Shown here: in pieces, positions 31,574 through 39,816 of the stretch
How the letters are laid out: every line of letters begins with the position of its first letter
Position numbering within the stretch: the stretch's first letter is position 1
NCBI RefSeq assembly: GCF_000258175.1
Contig: NZ_JH636049.1
Coordinates: 3,945,482-4,009,481, forward strand
Length of the DNA stretch: 64,000 bases
Origin: Saccharomonospora xinjiangensis XJ-54
Lineage (GTDB): Bacteria > Actinomycetota > Actinomycetes > Mycobacteriales > Pseudonocardiaceae
Direction of reading: 5' to 3'
Position numbers and translations under genes: made by a program
The notes under the pieces: generated by a model
The model's database searches: none
What the model was told of the DNA's origin: nothing
The model's input: only the letters and a program-made list of their open reading frames with translations

Positions 31574-32707
31574 TTACCTGTGCCGGGCGCCGTGTGGGAC
31601 CGGCACGCGCGCCAGAACGGCACGCACCACGTCCGTGGCCGACCGGCGGGCCGCGTGGGCCTCCGTGGTCAACACCAGCCGGTGTGCCAGGACGGGGACG
31701 GCCACGGCGTGCAGGTCGTCGGGTACGACGAACTCGCGGCCGGAGAGCGCGGCCTGCGCTCTCGCCGCGCGAACGAGTTGCAGTGTCGCCCTCGGGGACG
31801 CGCCGAGCCGCACCTCGGGCAGTTGCCGCGTCGCGGCCGCGAGTTCGACGGCGTACTGCTTGACCTCGGCGGCCACGTGCAGTGTGCGCACTTTGTCCAC
31901 CAGCCGCTGCACGGTGGTGCCGTCGGAGACGGGCCGGAGTTGCCTCAGCGGGTCCGCCCCCGCATGCTCGTCAACCATCGCGAGCTCGGCCGCCACGTCC
32001 GGATAGCCGATCGACACTCTGGCGGTGAAGCGATCTCGCTGGGCCTCCGGCAGCGCGTAGGTGCCCTCCATCTCGACGGGGTTCTGAGTGGCGATCACCA
32101 TGAACGGCCTGCCGAGCTCGTACGTGGTCGCGTCAACGGTGACCTGGCGCTCTTCCATGCACTCCAGCAGCGCCGACTGCGTTTTAGGCGAAGCCCGGTT
32201 GATCTCGTCGCCCACGACGATGTTGGCGAACACCGGGCCGGGACGGAACTCGAAGTCCGATCGCTGGCGGTTGAAGATCGAGACTCCAGTGACGTCGCTC
32301 GGCAGCAGGTCGGGGGTGAACTGCACTCGGCTCACCGTGCAGTCGATGGAGCGCGCGAGTGCCTTGGCGAGCGAGGTCTTACCGACGCCGGGCACGTCCT
32401 CCACGAGGAGGTGGCCCTCGGCGAGGAGGGTCACCAGCGCGATGCGGACCACCTCGGGCTTGCCGACGAGTACGCGCTCGACGTTAGCCGCGATGCGCCG
32501 GGCCGTGTCGTGCAGCTGGTCGAGACCGATCGGCATGCCGGACGCCGCACCGTGTTCGGCGCGGTCGGCGCGGTCGGCGCGGTCGGCATGGTCGGCATGG
32601 TCACCGCCGGATGACCCGTCGGACGGGTAGCGCGCCTCGGTGGCGGAATGACCGTCACCCGCAGGGGCGGGGGCGGACACAGCGGTGGACTGTCCTCTCG
32701 ACGTCAC
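31574..32707 (-). CDS. MoxR-family AAA ATPase
   Basis: A 377-aa chaperone-like ATPase. Walker A is EDVPGVGKTSLAKAL, Walker B VVGDEINRASPKTQSALLECMEE, sensor 1 VIATQNPVE, followed by the MoxR lid domain. The first 57 residues are a disordered tail containing the degenerate run DHADHADRADRADRAEHG, coded by near-identical short DNA repeats (32555-32610). GTG 32707 is preceded by AGGAGG four nt upstream. It heads the MoxR-DUF58-transglutaminase operon and is divergent from the ESX-accessory cluster. Confidence 0.93.
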   Translation of the reverse strand: MTSRGQSTAVSAPAPAGDGHSATEARYPSDGSSGGDHADHADRADRADRAEHGAASGMPIGLDQLHDTARRIAANVERVLVGKPEVVRIALVTLLAEGHLLVEDVPGVGKTSLAKALARSIDCTVSRVQFTPDLLPSDVTGVSIFNRQRSDFEFRPGPVFANIVVGDEINRASPKTQSALLECMEERQVTVDATTYELGRPFMVIATQNPVEMEGTYALPEAQRDRFTARVSIGYPDVAAELAMVDEHAGADPLRQLRPVSDGTTVQRLVDKVRTLHVAAEVKQYAVELAAATRQLPEVRLGASPRATLQLVRAARAQAALSGREFVVPDDLHAVAVPVLAHRLVLTTEAHAARRSATDVVRAVLARVPVPHGARHR

Positions 32708-32784
32708 ACGACCTCCTGGTACGAAAAGCCCTCACGGCGGTTCGAACGTCCGGTTGGGACCCTCGTCGCCCCTGCGAGCCGTCC

Positions 32785-32801
32785 TGACACGCAGTGTGTC
32801 A
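32785..32801. promoter_or_regulatory. Inverted repeat upstream of moxR
   Basis: TGACAC, five nt, GTGTCA lies 78 nt upstream of the moxR start. On the minus strand it overlaps TTGACA, a consensus -35 hexamer, so it could be the operator of the moxR promoter. No -10 was firmly placed. Confidence 0.35.
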
Positions 32802-32919
32802 AACGGTCGCCGATCCGGTGCCCCGGCCTGTCGATCACTCTCCGGATCACTGTCGCTGGGGTGCGCAGCATCTCACAGGAAAGTATTGCCCCTTTCAGGT
32901 GAGTTCGGGCGACAGACCT

Positions 32920-32970
32920 TGGCGGAGGTTCGAACTCGCCTACGCTACGGCAGCGTAGTCGGCCGACTAC
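32920..32970 (+). promoter_or_regulatory. Promoter and stacked palindromes before the ESX-accessory cluster
   Basis: TTGGCG (32920-32925), 15 nt, TACGCT (32941-32946) reads as a promoter. Three palindromes overlap it: GTTCGAAC in the spacer, CTACGCT/AGCGTAG around and after the -10 (32940-32958), and the perfect 16-bp GTAGTCGGCCGACTAC (32955-32970) at and after the start point. A dimeric repressor is likely; its identity is unknown. Confidence 0.5.
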
Positions 32971-32986
32971 CGAGAGAGGTGCGGTG

Positions 32987-33334
32987 ATGACCGAAGCCGA
33001 CGTGCGCATCCCGTCCGACGGTTTCGCCGTCGATCCCGAGCTTGCCGCCGACACCTTCGCCAGGCTGAGCGAGGTGCAGGACACGGTGGGGCAGCTGGCG
33101 CGCAGGGCCGCAGTGCTGGGCCGCACCGTGCCGCTCGGTGACGGCTACGCCAGGGAGATCGGCGAATTCATGGCTACCTACGGCATCGCGGACACCGGCT
33201 CGGCCGTCGAGTCGCTGACGCGCTTCGGGCAGGAGATCGAGAACCTCAAGCAGCGCATCGACACGGCGTTGCGCCGCTACGACGACCAGGACCGCACCGC
33301 GTCCCGCGGAGTGGACTGCGTGGGCGGAGGCTGA
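32987..33334 (+). CDS. Small ESX-type helical protein with a C-terminal YxxxD motif
   Basis: A 115-aa, mostly helical protein (MTEADVRIPSDGFAVDPELAADTFARL...). It has no WXG motif. Near the C-terminus it has ALRRYDDQDRT, that is YxxxD, the secretion signal carried by one partner of each type VII substrate pair. The size and the pair of long helices fit a PE/WXG100-like protein. GAGAGAGG lies upstream of ATG 32987 (GTG 32984 is adjacent). It heads a four-gene cluster ending in EspG. Secretion is inferred. Confidence 0.7.
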   Translation: MTEADVRIPSDGFAVDPELAADTFARLSEVQDTVGQLARRAAVLGRTVPLGDGYAREIGEFMATYGIADTGSAVESLTRFGQEIENLKQRIDTALRRYDDQDRTASRGVDCVGGG

Positions 33335-33341
33335 CGCCCCT

Positions 33342-33929
33342 GTGCGCGTGCTCGGAGGTCGGTCGGCACCGGTCGCTGTCGGGACGTCGCTCGTGACCGT
33401 GTTGACCGTGTTGACTGCGTTGATCGCGGGCTGCGACACGCTCGACAGCGGTCTCGGGATGTCGGTGAACGCGGGCGGAACAGGGCCCGCGCGGTCGGTC
33501 CCCGGTGCTTCCACCGGGGCGACCGGGGGAGGGATCGATGTGGACCCATGTGCCCTCCTCGGGGCGGGGGATCGGTCGTCGGCAGGGCTTACGTCGCCGG
33601 GGGAGCACATCACGGTCGCCGGGTCTCCAGCCTGCGACTACGTGCAACCGGGGTCGTTCGGGCTCACGGTGACCGTGGACAGCCGCACGGACCTGGAAGA
33701 GGTGCGGGACCGCGCGCCGGGAGCCGAGGCCGTGCGAGTGGGTTCCGCGCACGCGCTGCTCGTCGCCGACCGTGACGCCGACGACGGCGTGTGCTCGGTG
33801 TCGGTGTCCGTGGGTAGCGGGGACGGCACCGTCCACATCGACGTGACCAACGCCGACTTCCACGACACGACATTGGCCTGTACCCGCGCCACCACAGTGG
33901 CCGAGTTGATCGAGCCGGAGCTGACATGA
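33342..33929 (+). CDS. DUF3558-like lipoprotein
   Basis: A 195-aa secreted lipoprotein. A signal peptide (about 1-29) ends in the lipobox LIAGC, so the mature protein is anchored through that cysteine. The body has GIDVDPCALL, SPACDYV, GVCSVSVSV and ACTRATTVAELI. This four-cysteine pattern and length are those of DUF3558, a family enriched in Pseudonocardiaceae and often found near type VII genes. GTG 33342 is seven nt after the previous stop. Function is unknown. Confidence 0.8.
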   Translation: MRVLGGRSAPVAVGTSLVTVLTVLTALIAGCDTLDSGLGMSVNAGGTGPARSVPGASTGATGGGIDVDPCALLGAGDRSSAGLTSPGEHITVAGSPACDYVQPGSFGLTVTVDSRTDLEEVRDRAPGAEAVRVGSAHALLVADRDADDGVCSVSVSVGSGDGTVHIDVTNADFHDTTLACTRATTVAELIEPELT

Positions 33930-34543
33930 CCGAGAGACCAGCCGCTGACCGCCGCTACGAGTCGTACAGCCACGAGCAGATGTACACCGAGGTCGGCCAC
34001 GGCAACGATCCGGCGGAAGCGGGAGAAATCAGTCGCGAGTGGACCGAACTCGCGCGGGGGTTGCGGGAGGCCGGGGACACCCTCGCGGAGCTGTCGGGGC
34101 GAAGCGAGAGCGCATGGCAGGGTGGTGCGGCGGAGGCACTGCGAGCAATGGTGCGCGATGCGGCCGAGTGGTCGCAGCGGGCGGCCGAGACGTCGGAGAC
34201 CGTTGGCAACGCCGTGGCGGGGCAGGCGGAGGCGGCGGCGAGGGCGAGGGCGGAGATGCCGGAACCGGTGCCCTACGACCCCGCTGAGATGATCCGCCAG
34301 GTCGTCACCAGCGGTGATGTGTGGCAGCTCGTGGGACTCTCCGATGCGATGGCGGCTCGCAGGGACGAGGCCGAGCAGGCCAGGCAACGCGCGGTGGACG
34401 TGATGTACGCGCGCGACACCGCGCTCGGTGAGGCTGTTCCCGGAACGCGGTTCCCCGGGCCGCCGTCGTTGACCGGTCCCGGGCGGGACGCGGGCGGCGG
34501 CGATGGTCCCGCCTCGATGACCGGAAGGGCGGGGCCGGTGTGA
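33926..34543 (+). CDS. PPE/WXG-like type VII substrate candidate
   Basis: A 205-aa helical protein. ESAWQGGAAEALRAM gives a WxG turn between two long helices, as in WXG100 and PPE proteins. A third helix rich in Ala and Arg and a Pro/Gly tail (about 175-205) follow. ATG 33926 overlaps the stop of the lipoprotein gene, and its own stop overlaps the EspG start, so translation is coupled. It is a plausible client for the EspG chaperone encoded next. Confidence 0.75.
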   Translation: MTERPAADRRYESYSHEQMYTEVGHGNDPAEAGEISREWTELARGLREAGDTLAELSGRSESAWQGGAAEALRAMVRDAAEWSQRAAETSETVGNAVAGQAEAAARARAEMPEPVPYDPAEMIRQVVTSGDVWQLVGLSDAMAARRDEAEQARQRAVDVMYARDTALGEAVPGTRFPGPPSLTGPGRDAGGGDGPASMTGRAGPV

Positions 34544-35301
34544 TCAGGGTGTCGGCGTCCGCGTTCGACGTCCTGTGGTCCGATCTTGGCCACACGCATT
34601 CCCCCCGGCCGTTGGCAGTGCACAGCGTGGGGCGGACAGGACAGGAGCGCGCCGGAATCCGCGCCGAGGTGTACGCCAACCTCGCCGAACGGGGTCTCGT
34701 GCGGGGTGGGGACGTCGATCCGGAGCTGTGCCGTCGCCTCGACGTGCTCGCCGGGGCGACACTCACCGTGGAATGCGAGGCACTGCTCGATCTCGCCGAT
34801 GCCGAGCCGCTGCGGGCCGTCGCGGCGGCAGCGGGCGAGCGTGGCGTGCTCGCCGTTCAACCTCGCCGCACGATCGCCCTCACGGCCATCCGCGGTGCTG
34901 AGGTGTTCGGCGCGGCGGTGAGTGTCCTGCCGGACTTCGCCGCGGGCCCCGGCATGGGGGTGAGCCTGCCGTCCTCGGCGCTCGCCACGGTCGCCGACGC
35001 CGCGGTGGAACATTCGCAGACCCGCCGTGCCAGGGTGTTCGAGCAGCAGTCGAGGGAGGTGCTCGCCGTTCAGTCCCGCCCTGTGCTCGCAGCCGGTCAG
35101 TTGTCCGTTCGCCTGCGGTGCGAGGCGAGGTTGCGGCGCGTCGGTGGTGTCAGCTGGTTCGTCACGGACGAAGGCGGCTACCTCGGCACCGTCGCGGAGG
35201 GCAGGGCGAGCGAGCCGTGGCTGAGTCTCGTGCCTGCCGATCCGGCACGGATCGCCGGGCGGCTGGCTGACCTCGTCGAGGAAGCAGGTTCCTGCGCCTG
35301 A
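34540..35301 (+). CDS. espG: EspG-family type VII secretion chaperone
   Basis: A 253-aa protein resembling ESX EspG chaperones, which bind PPE proteins in the cytoplasm. Supporting features are the opening VSASAFDVLWSDLGHTHSPRPLAVHS, the early 'AEVYANLAERGLV' segment, a central beta-rich region and a C-terminal helical ADPARIAGRLADLVEEA. GTG 34540 overlaps the preceding stop (GTGA). No EccB/C/D/E or mycosin gene lies in the window. Family assignment is by eye. Confidence 0.78.
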   Translation: MIRVSASAFDVLWSDLGHTHSPRPLAVHSVGRTGQERAGIRAEVYANLAERGLVRGGDVDPELCRRLDVLAGATLTVECEALLDLADAEPLRAVAAAAGERGVLAVQPRRTIALTAIRGAEVFGAAVSVLPDFAAGPGMGVSLPSSALATVADAAVEHSQTRRARVFEQQSREVLAVQSRPVLAAGQLSVRLRCEARLRRVGGVSWFVTDEGGYLGTVAEGRASEPWLSLVPADPARIAGRLADLVEEAGSCA

Positions 35302-35565
35302 GTCGCGGCCTGCCGCTCTCGCTCGCAGCCTGCCGTGCGGGCCCCGGGCAAGCGGGTCCGCGCGGGTTCACGGTGCGGACGAAACCCGTTCCCCACACCG
35401 CCCCACCATCCCGCCGCGAACGCGTGCCCGCCGGTCTCGTGACGTCGAGGCGTACCGATCCGGTGTCACTCGGCGTGGCGATGCCCCCGGAGGGCCCCAC
35501 CGCTGTCCGGTGTCTCTGACCTGCGAAAACGCAGACGATCATCGGCTGGTCGCCGCGTTTTGCCG
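35302..35565. other. Gene-free stretch before mraZ
   Basis: 264 nt between espG and the mraZ promoter. No coding frame has a convincing start or codon pattern. The only structure noted is the inverted repeat AAAACGC (35526-35532) / GCGTTTT (35555-35561), which could be a weak terminator or operator next to the promoter. Confidence 0.5.
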
Positions 35566-35607
35566 TTGACTGTGGTGCAAAGTGGGGTACGGTGGTGGCC
35601 AGTGGGG
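35566..35607 (+). promoter_or_regulatory. mraZ promoter with four 10-bp-spaced MraZ boxes
   Basis: TTGACT (35566-35571), 16 nt, TACGGT (35588-35593) is the promoter. Overlapping it are four GTGGKG boxes starting at 35572, 35582, 35592 and 35602, exactly 10 bp apart. MraZ is known to bind TGGGN-type direct repeats with this period upstream of its own gene. The boxes cover the spacer, the -10 and the start point, so binding should repress the dcw operon. Confidence 0.85.
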
Positions 35608-35680
35608 CGGAAGGGATGCTCCGTGGCCGATCTCGACGGACCCCGGGTCCTGGCGCTGGTCGGTAGGGAGGTGGAGGCCG

Positions 35681-36112
35681 GTGTTCCTCGGCACCCACAC
35701 TCCGAAGCTGGACGACAAGGGGCGGCTCACGCTGCCTGCGAAGTTCCGCGACGCGCTGGCAGGTGGGCTGATGATCACCAAGGGACAGGATCACTGCCTC
35801 TATGTCTTCCCGCGTGCCGAGTTCGAGCAGCTTGCCCGCAAGGTCGCGGAGGCTCCGTTCACCAACGAGTCGGTGCGGGCCTACCAGCGGTACCTCTTCG
35901 CGGGAACTGACGAGCAACGTCCTGACGGTCAGGGTCGTATCGCCATCGCTCCCGAACTCCGTCGTTACGCGGGACTGACCAAGCAGTGCGTGGTCATCGG
36001 CGCGATCACGCGGCTGGAGATCTGGGACGCCGGAGCCTGGGACACCTACCTGGAGGAGCACGAGGACAGTTACGCGAAGGCGCAGGAGGAGATCCTGCCC
36101 GGCATGTTCTGA
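35681..36112 (+). CDS. mraZ: Transcriptional regulator MraZ
   Basis: A 143-aa protein, the usual length, made of two SpoVT/AbrB-like repeats: [23 protein letters not shown] and the second half [27 protein letters not shown]. MraZ represses its own dcw operon and acts as an RsmH antagonist. GTG 35681 is fixed by family length and by GGGAGG nine nt upstream; the frame opening at 35582 lies across the operator. It is the first gene of the cluster. Confidence 0.96.
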   Translation: MFLGTHTPKLDDKGRLTLPAKFRDALAGGLMITKGQDHCLYVFPRAEFEQLARKVAEAPFTNESVRAYQRYLFAGTDEQRPDGQGRIAIAPELRRYAGLTKQCVVIGAITRLEIWDAGAWDTYLEEHEDSYAKAQEEILPGMF

Positions 36113-36217
36113 CCGGATGGCGTGAGGCTGCGGCCCTGGTGCAACTTCCCCGGTATCAGGTCCGCAACCTGACGGCATCCGGTTCGTCTTTTCTGTGGGA
36201 CGGAGGCGTCCGAAGAC
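36112..36217 (+). ncRNA. Structured leader between mraZ and rsmH (mraW RNA-like)
   Basis: Starting at the mraZ stop codon, ACCGGATG (36112-36119) pairs with CATCCGGT (36176-36183), enclosing CAGGT-ccgca-ACCTG. A second unit, GTCTT (36186) with AAGAC (36213), encloses GGACG-gagg-CGTCC. This position and two-stem layout fit the mraW RNA motif described upstream of rsmH/mraW in actinobacteria; I have not checked it against the covariance model. The rsmH ribosome binding site lies ten nt after it. Confidence 0.55.
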
Positions 36218-36239
36218 AACCGACGACGAGAGGGGTGTC

Positions 36240-37253
36240 GTGAGCGACAGCGGCGAATCCGGCAGACCCGCCGGGTCCGGCGAACCCGAAGGCACCGTGC
36301 CGGACGCCACGCACCTTCCTGTGCTGGTTGACCGGGTGCTGGAACTGTTCGAGCCCGCGGTGGCAGGGCGTGATGCCGTCCTGATCGACGCCACGCTCGG
36401 GCTCGGAGGTCACACCGACGCGCTGCTCACGGCGTTTCCCCGGCTCAGGGTGATCGGTCTTGACCGCGATCCCGGTGCGTTGGAGCGTTCGCGGCAGCGA
36501 CTCGCTGGCTACGGCGATCGGGTCCGCTTCGTGCACACCGTGTACCACCGCATTCCGGAAGTCCTCGCAGACGCCGGGTTGGACTCGGTTGAGGGTGTGC
36601 TCATGGATCTCGGGGTCTCGTCCATGCAGCTCGATCTCGACGAGCGTGGTTTCGCGTACGCGCGCGACGCTCCACTGGACATGCGGATGGACCCGACCAC
36701 AGGGCCGACGGCGGCCGATGTGCTCAACACGTACTCGCTCGACGACCTGACCCGGATTCTGCGTGACTACGGCGAGGAGAAGTTTGCCCGTCGCATCGCG
36801 AAGACCGTGGTGGCTCAGCGGCAACGAAGCCCGTTCGAGACCAGTGAGGCGCTCGTGCGGTTGCTGTACGACGCGGTTCCCGCGCCGAGCCGCCGCACCG
36901 GAGGACACCCGGCCAAACGCACGTTCCAGGCTTTGCGTATCGAAGTCAACGGCGAGCTCGACATCCTGCGCGAGGCGGTACCCGCCGCGATCGCGGCGCT
37001 GGGCGAGGGCGGACGCATCGTCGTGGAGTCGTACCACTCCCTTGAGGACCGCATCGTCAAGCAGGCGCTGGCGACAGCGGCGACGTCGCGCACGCCCGAA
37101 GGACTTCCGGTCGAACTTCCCGGCCACGGCCCGCAGCTGCGGTTACTCACGCGGGGAGCCGAGAAGGCGGACGAGGCCGAGATCCGGAGAAATCCGCGTG
37201 CGGCCTCGGTCCGGTTGCGTGCGGCCGAGAAGAGAGGAGCAGACGAGACATGA
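36240..37253 (+). CDS. rsmH: 16S rRNA (cytosine-1402-N4)-methyltransferase
   Basis: RsmH (MraW), 337 aa, methylates C1402 of 16S rRNA. The SAM site is [20 protein letters not shown], then IGLDRDP. Family motifs [33 protein letters not shown] and [16 protein letters not shown] are intact. GTG 36240 follows GAGAGGGG; the first 30 residues are a Gly/Ser/Pro-rich actinobacterial extension. Its stop overlaps the ftsL-like start (ATGA). Confidence 0.96.
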   Translation: MSDSGESGRPAGSGEPEGTVPDATHLPVLVDRVLELFEPAVAGRDAVLIDATLGLGGHTDALLTAFPRLRVIGLDRDPGALERSRQRLAGYGDRVRFVHTVYHRIPEVLADAGLDSVEGVLMDLGVSSMQLDLDERGFAYARDAPLDMRMDPTTGPTAADVLNTYSLDDLTRILRDYGEEKFARRIAKTVVAQRQRSPFETSEALVRLLYDAVPAPSRRTGGHPAKRTFQALRIEVNGELDILREAVPAAIAALGEGGRIVVESYHSLEDRIVKQALATAATSRTPEGLPVELPGHGPQLRLLTRGAEKADEAEIRRNPRAASVRLRAAEKRGADET

Positions 37254-37840
37254 CCGTGCCGACACGAAGCCGGGCCGCCTCGCAGCCCCGCTCCTCGGCG
37301 CCCACCGAGGCGCCCTCGCCGTCAACCGGCGGCCCTTCCCGGCGCGGAACCGCCCCGAATCCGAACGGCGGGCGAAGTCCCGCTGCCCAGCGGGCGTACG
37401 CCCGTCGTGCCGAACGAACCGGCACGGCACGGGGAACGCGAGGCAAGGCGACGGCCGCTCGCCTCGGACTGCAGAACTGGCCCCGCTCGCGAGCGACTTT
37501 CGTCATCGTCCTGATGGCACTCATGCTTTGCGGGGTCGCCACATCGCTGTGGCTGTCCACGCAGGCCATCGCCGACTCCTACCGGCTCGATCAGCTGAAG
37601 GAGCGCAACGCGCAGCTCGCTGAGCGTGCCGAGCAGCTGCGCAGGGAAGTCGGTCAGTTGCAGTCGCCGTCCTCGCTCGCGGAACGCGCCGAAGCGCTCG
37701 GCATGGTTCCAGGGGGTAACCCGGCGCGCCTTGTCGTGAAAGAAGACGGCTCTATCACGGTGGTCGGCGAGCCGGTGGAGGCGGCGAAGCCGCGAACCGC
37801 CACCGGGCCGGGCGCGGAGGGCACCGGCGAGGCGCCGTAG
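37250..37840 (+). CDS. ftsL: FtsL-like septum protein
   Basis: A 196-aa bitopic membrane protein at the position of ftsL. A long basic, Pro/Ser-rich cytoplasmic part (1-80) precedes one span ([20 protein letters not shown], about 84-103). A short periplasmic coiled coil ([29 protein letters not shown]) with the [15 protein letters not shown] motif common to FtsL/DivIC proteins follows. ATG 37250 overlaps the rsmH stop. It is expected to act with FtsQ/DivIC and FtsI in septation. Confidence 0.88.
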   Translation: MTVPTRSRAASQPRSSAPTEAPSPSTGGPSRRGTAPNPNGGRSPAAQRAYARRAERTGTARGTRGKATAARLGLQNWPRSRATFVIVLMALMLCGVATSLWLSTQAIADSYRLDQLKERNAQLAERAEQLRREVGQLQSPSSLAERAEALGMVPGGNPARLVVKEDGSITVVGEPVEAAKPRTATGPGAEGTGEAP

Positions 37841-37872
37841 GACGCAGGGAACGTGGTGAGGGGAGAGCGGTG

Positions 37873-39786
37873 ATGCAGGGGCAGCGGGGCACGCGGCGAA
37901 CCGGGTCGGGCGGTGGGCCACACCGGACGTACTCGGTCCGAGCCCGCAGAAGTCGCTCGGCCACCACGGTGCGGGACAACCGCAATCGGTTCGTGGCAGG
38001 GCGTATCGTGCTGACGCTGGTACTGGTGGCTGCGGGCCTGAAGCTGGTGCACATCCAGGCCTTCGAGGCATCGGCTCTGTCCGAACGCGCGGAGCGCCAG
38101 CGCACGACGATCATCGACATCCCTGCCGAGCGTGGGTCCATCGTGGACCGAAACGGTGCCGAACTGGCCTTCAGCGTCGAGACCCGCAAGCTGTGGGTGA
38201 ACCTGCGGCAGATGCGAAAGGACTGGGCCGAGTACGCGCGCGAGCATCCGGGGTCGGGCAAGGACTTCGAGACGCGAGCCGCCGAGATCGCCGATCACAT
38301 CGCCCGGCAGGTGCCGCATCTCGTCACCGAACAGGACCTCCTCGACGACTTCCACAAGGACGGCAGTTTCACCTACCTCGTTGACGACGTCGAGCCCTCG
38401 GTGGCCGAGAAGATCAGCAAGCGATTTCCGGAGATCGGGTACGAGAAGCGCGCCAAGCGGGTGTATCCCGGCGAGGAGGTCGCCGCGAACATCGTGGGGT
38501 ACGCCAACTGGCGCACGGACAGCCCCGAGGTGTCGGAGCACAACCTGCACGGCCTTTCCGGGCTCGAGTCCTACCGCGACGCCGACCTCGTCGGCACGCC
38601 GGGAAGGCAGATCGTCGATACCGCGCAGGGTGCCGACGTCGTCATCCCGGGGACAGAGCGGGACATGCAGGCCGCCACACCGGGTTCGGACCTCGAACTC
38701 ACCATCGACTCCGACGTGCAGTACGAACTCCAGCGCAGCCTCGCCGCCTATGTGGACAAGGTGAAGGCCAAGGGCGGCAGTGCCGTGATCCTCGACGCGC
38801 GGACGGCCGAGGTGTACGCGCTGGCCAACCACAAGACGTTCGACCCGAACGAACCACCGTCGTCGCCGGACGCGATGGGCAACCCCGCGGTTTCGACCCC
38901 GTTCGAGCCAGGGTCCGTCGCGAAGATCATCACTGCTGTGGCAGCGATCGAGTCGGGCACGGCGACGCCGGAGAGGGAACTCTCCGTGCCCGGCTCCATG
39001 CGGGTGGCCGACCACACGGTGCACGACGCCTGGTCCCACGGCACGCAGAACTTCACGGTCACCGGAATCTTCGGGAAGTCGTCCAACGTGGGCACGTTGC
39101 TGCTGGCCGACGAGATCGGGCCCGACCGGTTCCTTGCGACGCTGACGAAGTTCGGCGCGGGCCGGCGCACAGGCATCGGGCTGCCGGGGGAGAGTCCAGG
39201 CTACGTGCCGCCGCGCGAGAAGTGGTCGGGCACGACGTACGGCAACCTCCCGATCGGTCAAGGGTTGTCGATGACGGTGGTGCAGATGACGAGCATGTAC
39301 CAGGCCATCGCCAACGGAGGGGTGCGCGTCGAACCCCGAGTCGTGAAGGCGAAGGTCACGCCGGACGGACGAAGGATCCCCGAGCCCGCACCGGACAGCG
39401 TCAGGGTGACGGATCCGAAGACGGCCGACACGGTGAAGAATATGCTGCGTTCGACGATGCAAGGTGGTGAGTACGCCTACAGCGGCACCGCACCGGAAGC
39501 CGCGCTGGAGGGGTACCAGATCTCGGGCAAGACGGGTACAGGGCAGCAGGTCGATCCTCGCACCGGTGGGTACAGCGACCGGCTGCACAACATCACGTTC
39601 GCAGGCATCCTCCCCGCAGAGGAGCCGAGGTTCGTGGTCGGGATCTGGCTGGACGCTCCCGACACGACGATTCCCGGCGGGAGTTCGGCAGGCGCGTTGT
39701 TCTCCGAGATCGCGTCGTACCTCGCGCAGCGATACAACATCCCGGTCTCCGGCGATCCGGGCCAGAGGGTGAGGCTGGTGCGGTGA
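37873..39786 (+). CDS. ftsI: Peptidoglycan transpeptidase FtsI (class B PBP)
   Basis: A 637-aa septal penicillin-binding protein. A basic N-terminus and one span (about 44-62) precede the dimerisation domain (AERGSIVDRNGAELAFS). The transpeptidase domain has SVAK (catalytic S348), SSN and KTGTG. ATG 37873 has GGGAGAG upstream; GTG 37870 is adjacent. In most actinobacteria murE follows at once; here the next genes are an ABC exporter on the other strand, so the cluster ends here. Confidence 0.96.
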   Translation: MQGQRGTRRTGSGGGPHRTYSVRARRSRSATTVRDNRNRFVAGRIVLTLVLVAAGLKLVHIQAFEASALSERAERQRTTIIDIPAERGSIVDRNGAELAFSVETRKLWVNLRQMRKDWAEYAREHPGSGKDFETRAAEIADHIARQVPHLVTEQDLLDDFHKDGSFTYLVDDVEPSVAEKISKRFPEIGYEKRAKRVYPGEEVAANIVGYANWRTDSPEVSEHNLHGLSGLESYRDADLVGTPGRQIVDTAQGADVVIPGTERDMQAATPGSDLELTIDSDVQYELQRSLAAYVDKVKAKGGSAVILDARTAEVYALANHKTFDPNEPPSSPDAMGNPAVSTPFEPGSVAKIITAVAAIESGTATPERELSVPGSMRVADHTVHDAWSHGTQNFTVTGIFGKSSNVGTLLLADEIGPDRFLATLTKFGAGRRTGIGLPGESPGYVPPREKWSGTTYGNLPIGQGLSMTVVQMTSMYQAIANGGVRVEPRVVKAKVTPDGRRIPEPAPDSVRVTDPKTADTVKNMLRSTMQGGEYAYSGTAPEAALEGYQISGKTGTGQQVDPRTGGYSDRLHNITFAGILPAEEPRFVVGIWLDAPDTTIPGGSSAGALFSEIASYLAQRYNIPVSGDPGQRVRLVR

Positions 39787-39816
39787 TGCGGCTGCCGCCT
39801 CACCCTCCGGCGCCGG

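Noticed and set aside
32984..35301. Complete ESX secretion locus
   Set aside because: Only accessory and substrate-like genes are present; no EccA-E or mycosin gene was found in the window.
37654..39588. Long minus-strand frame (644 aa) opposite ftsI
   Set aside because: It mirrors the codon positions of ftsI, has no recognisable motif and is Arg/His/Gly-rich, as expected of antisense frames in GC-rich DNA.
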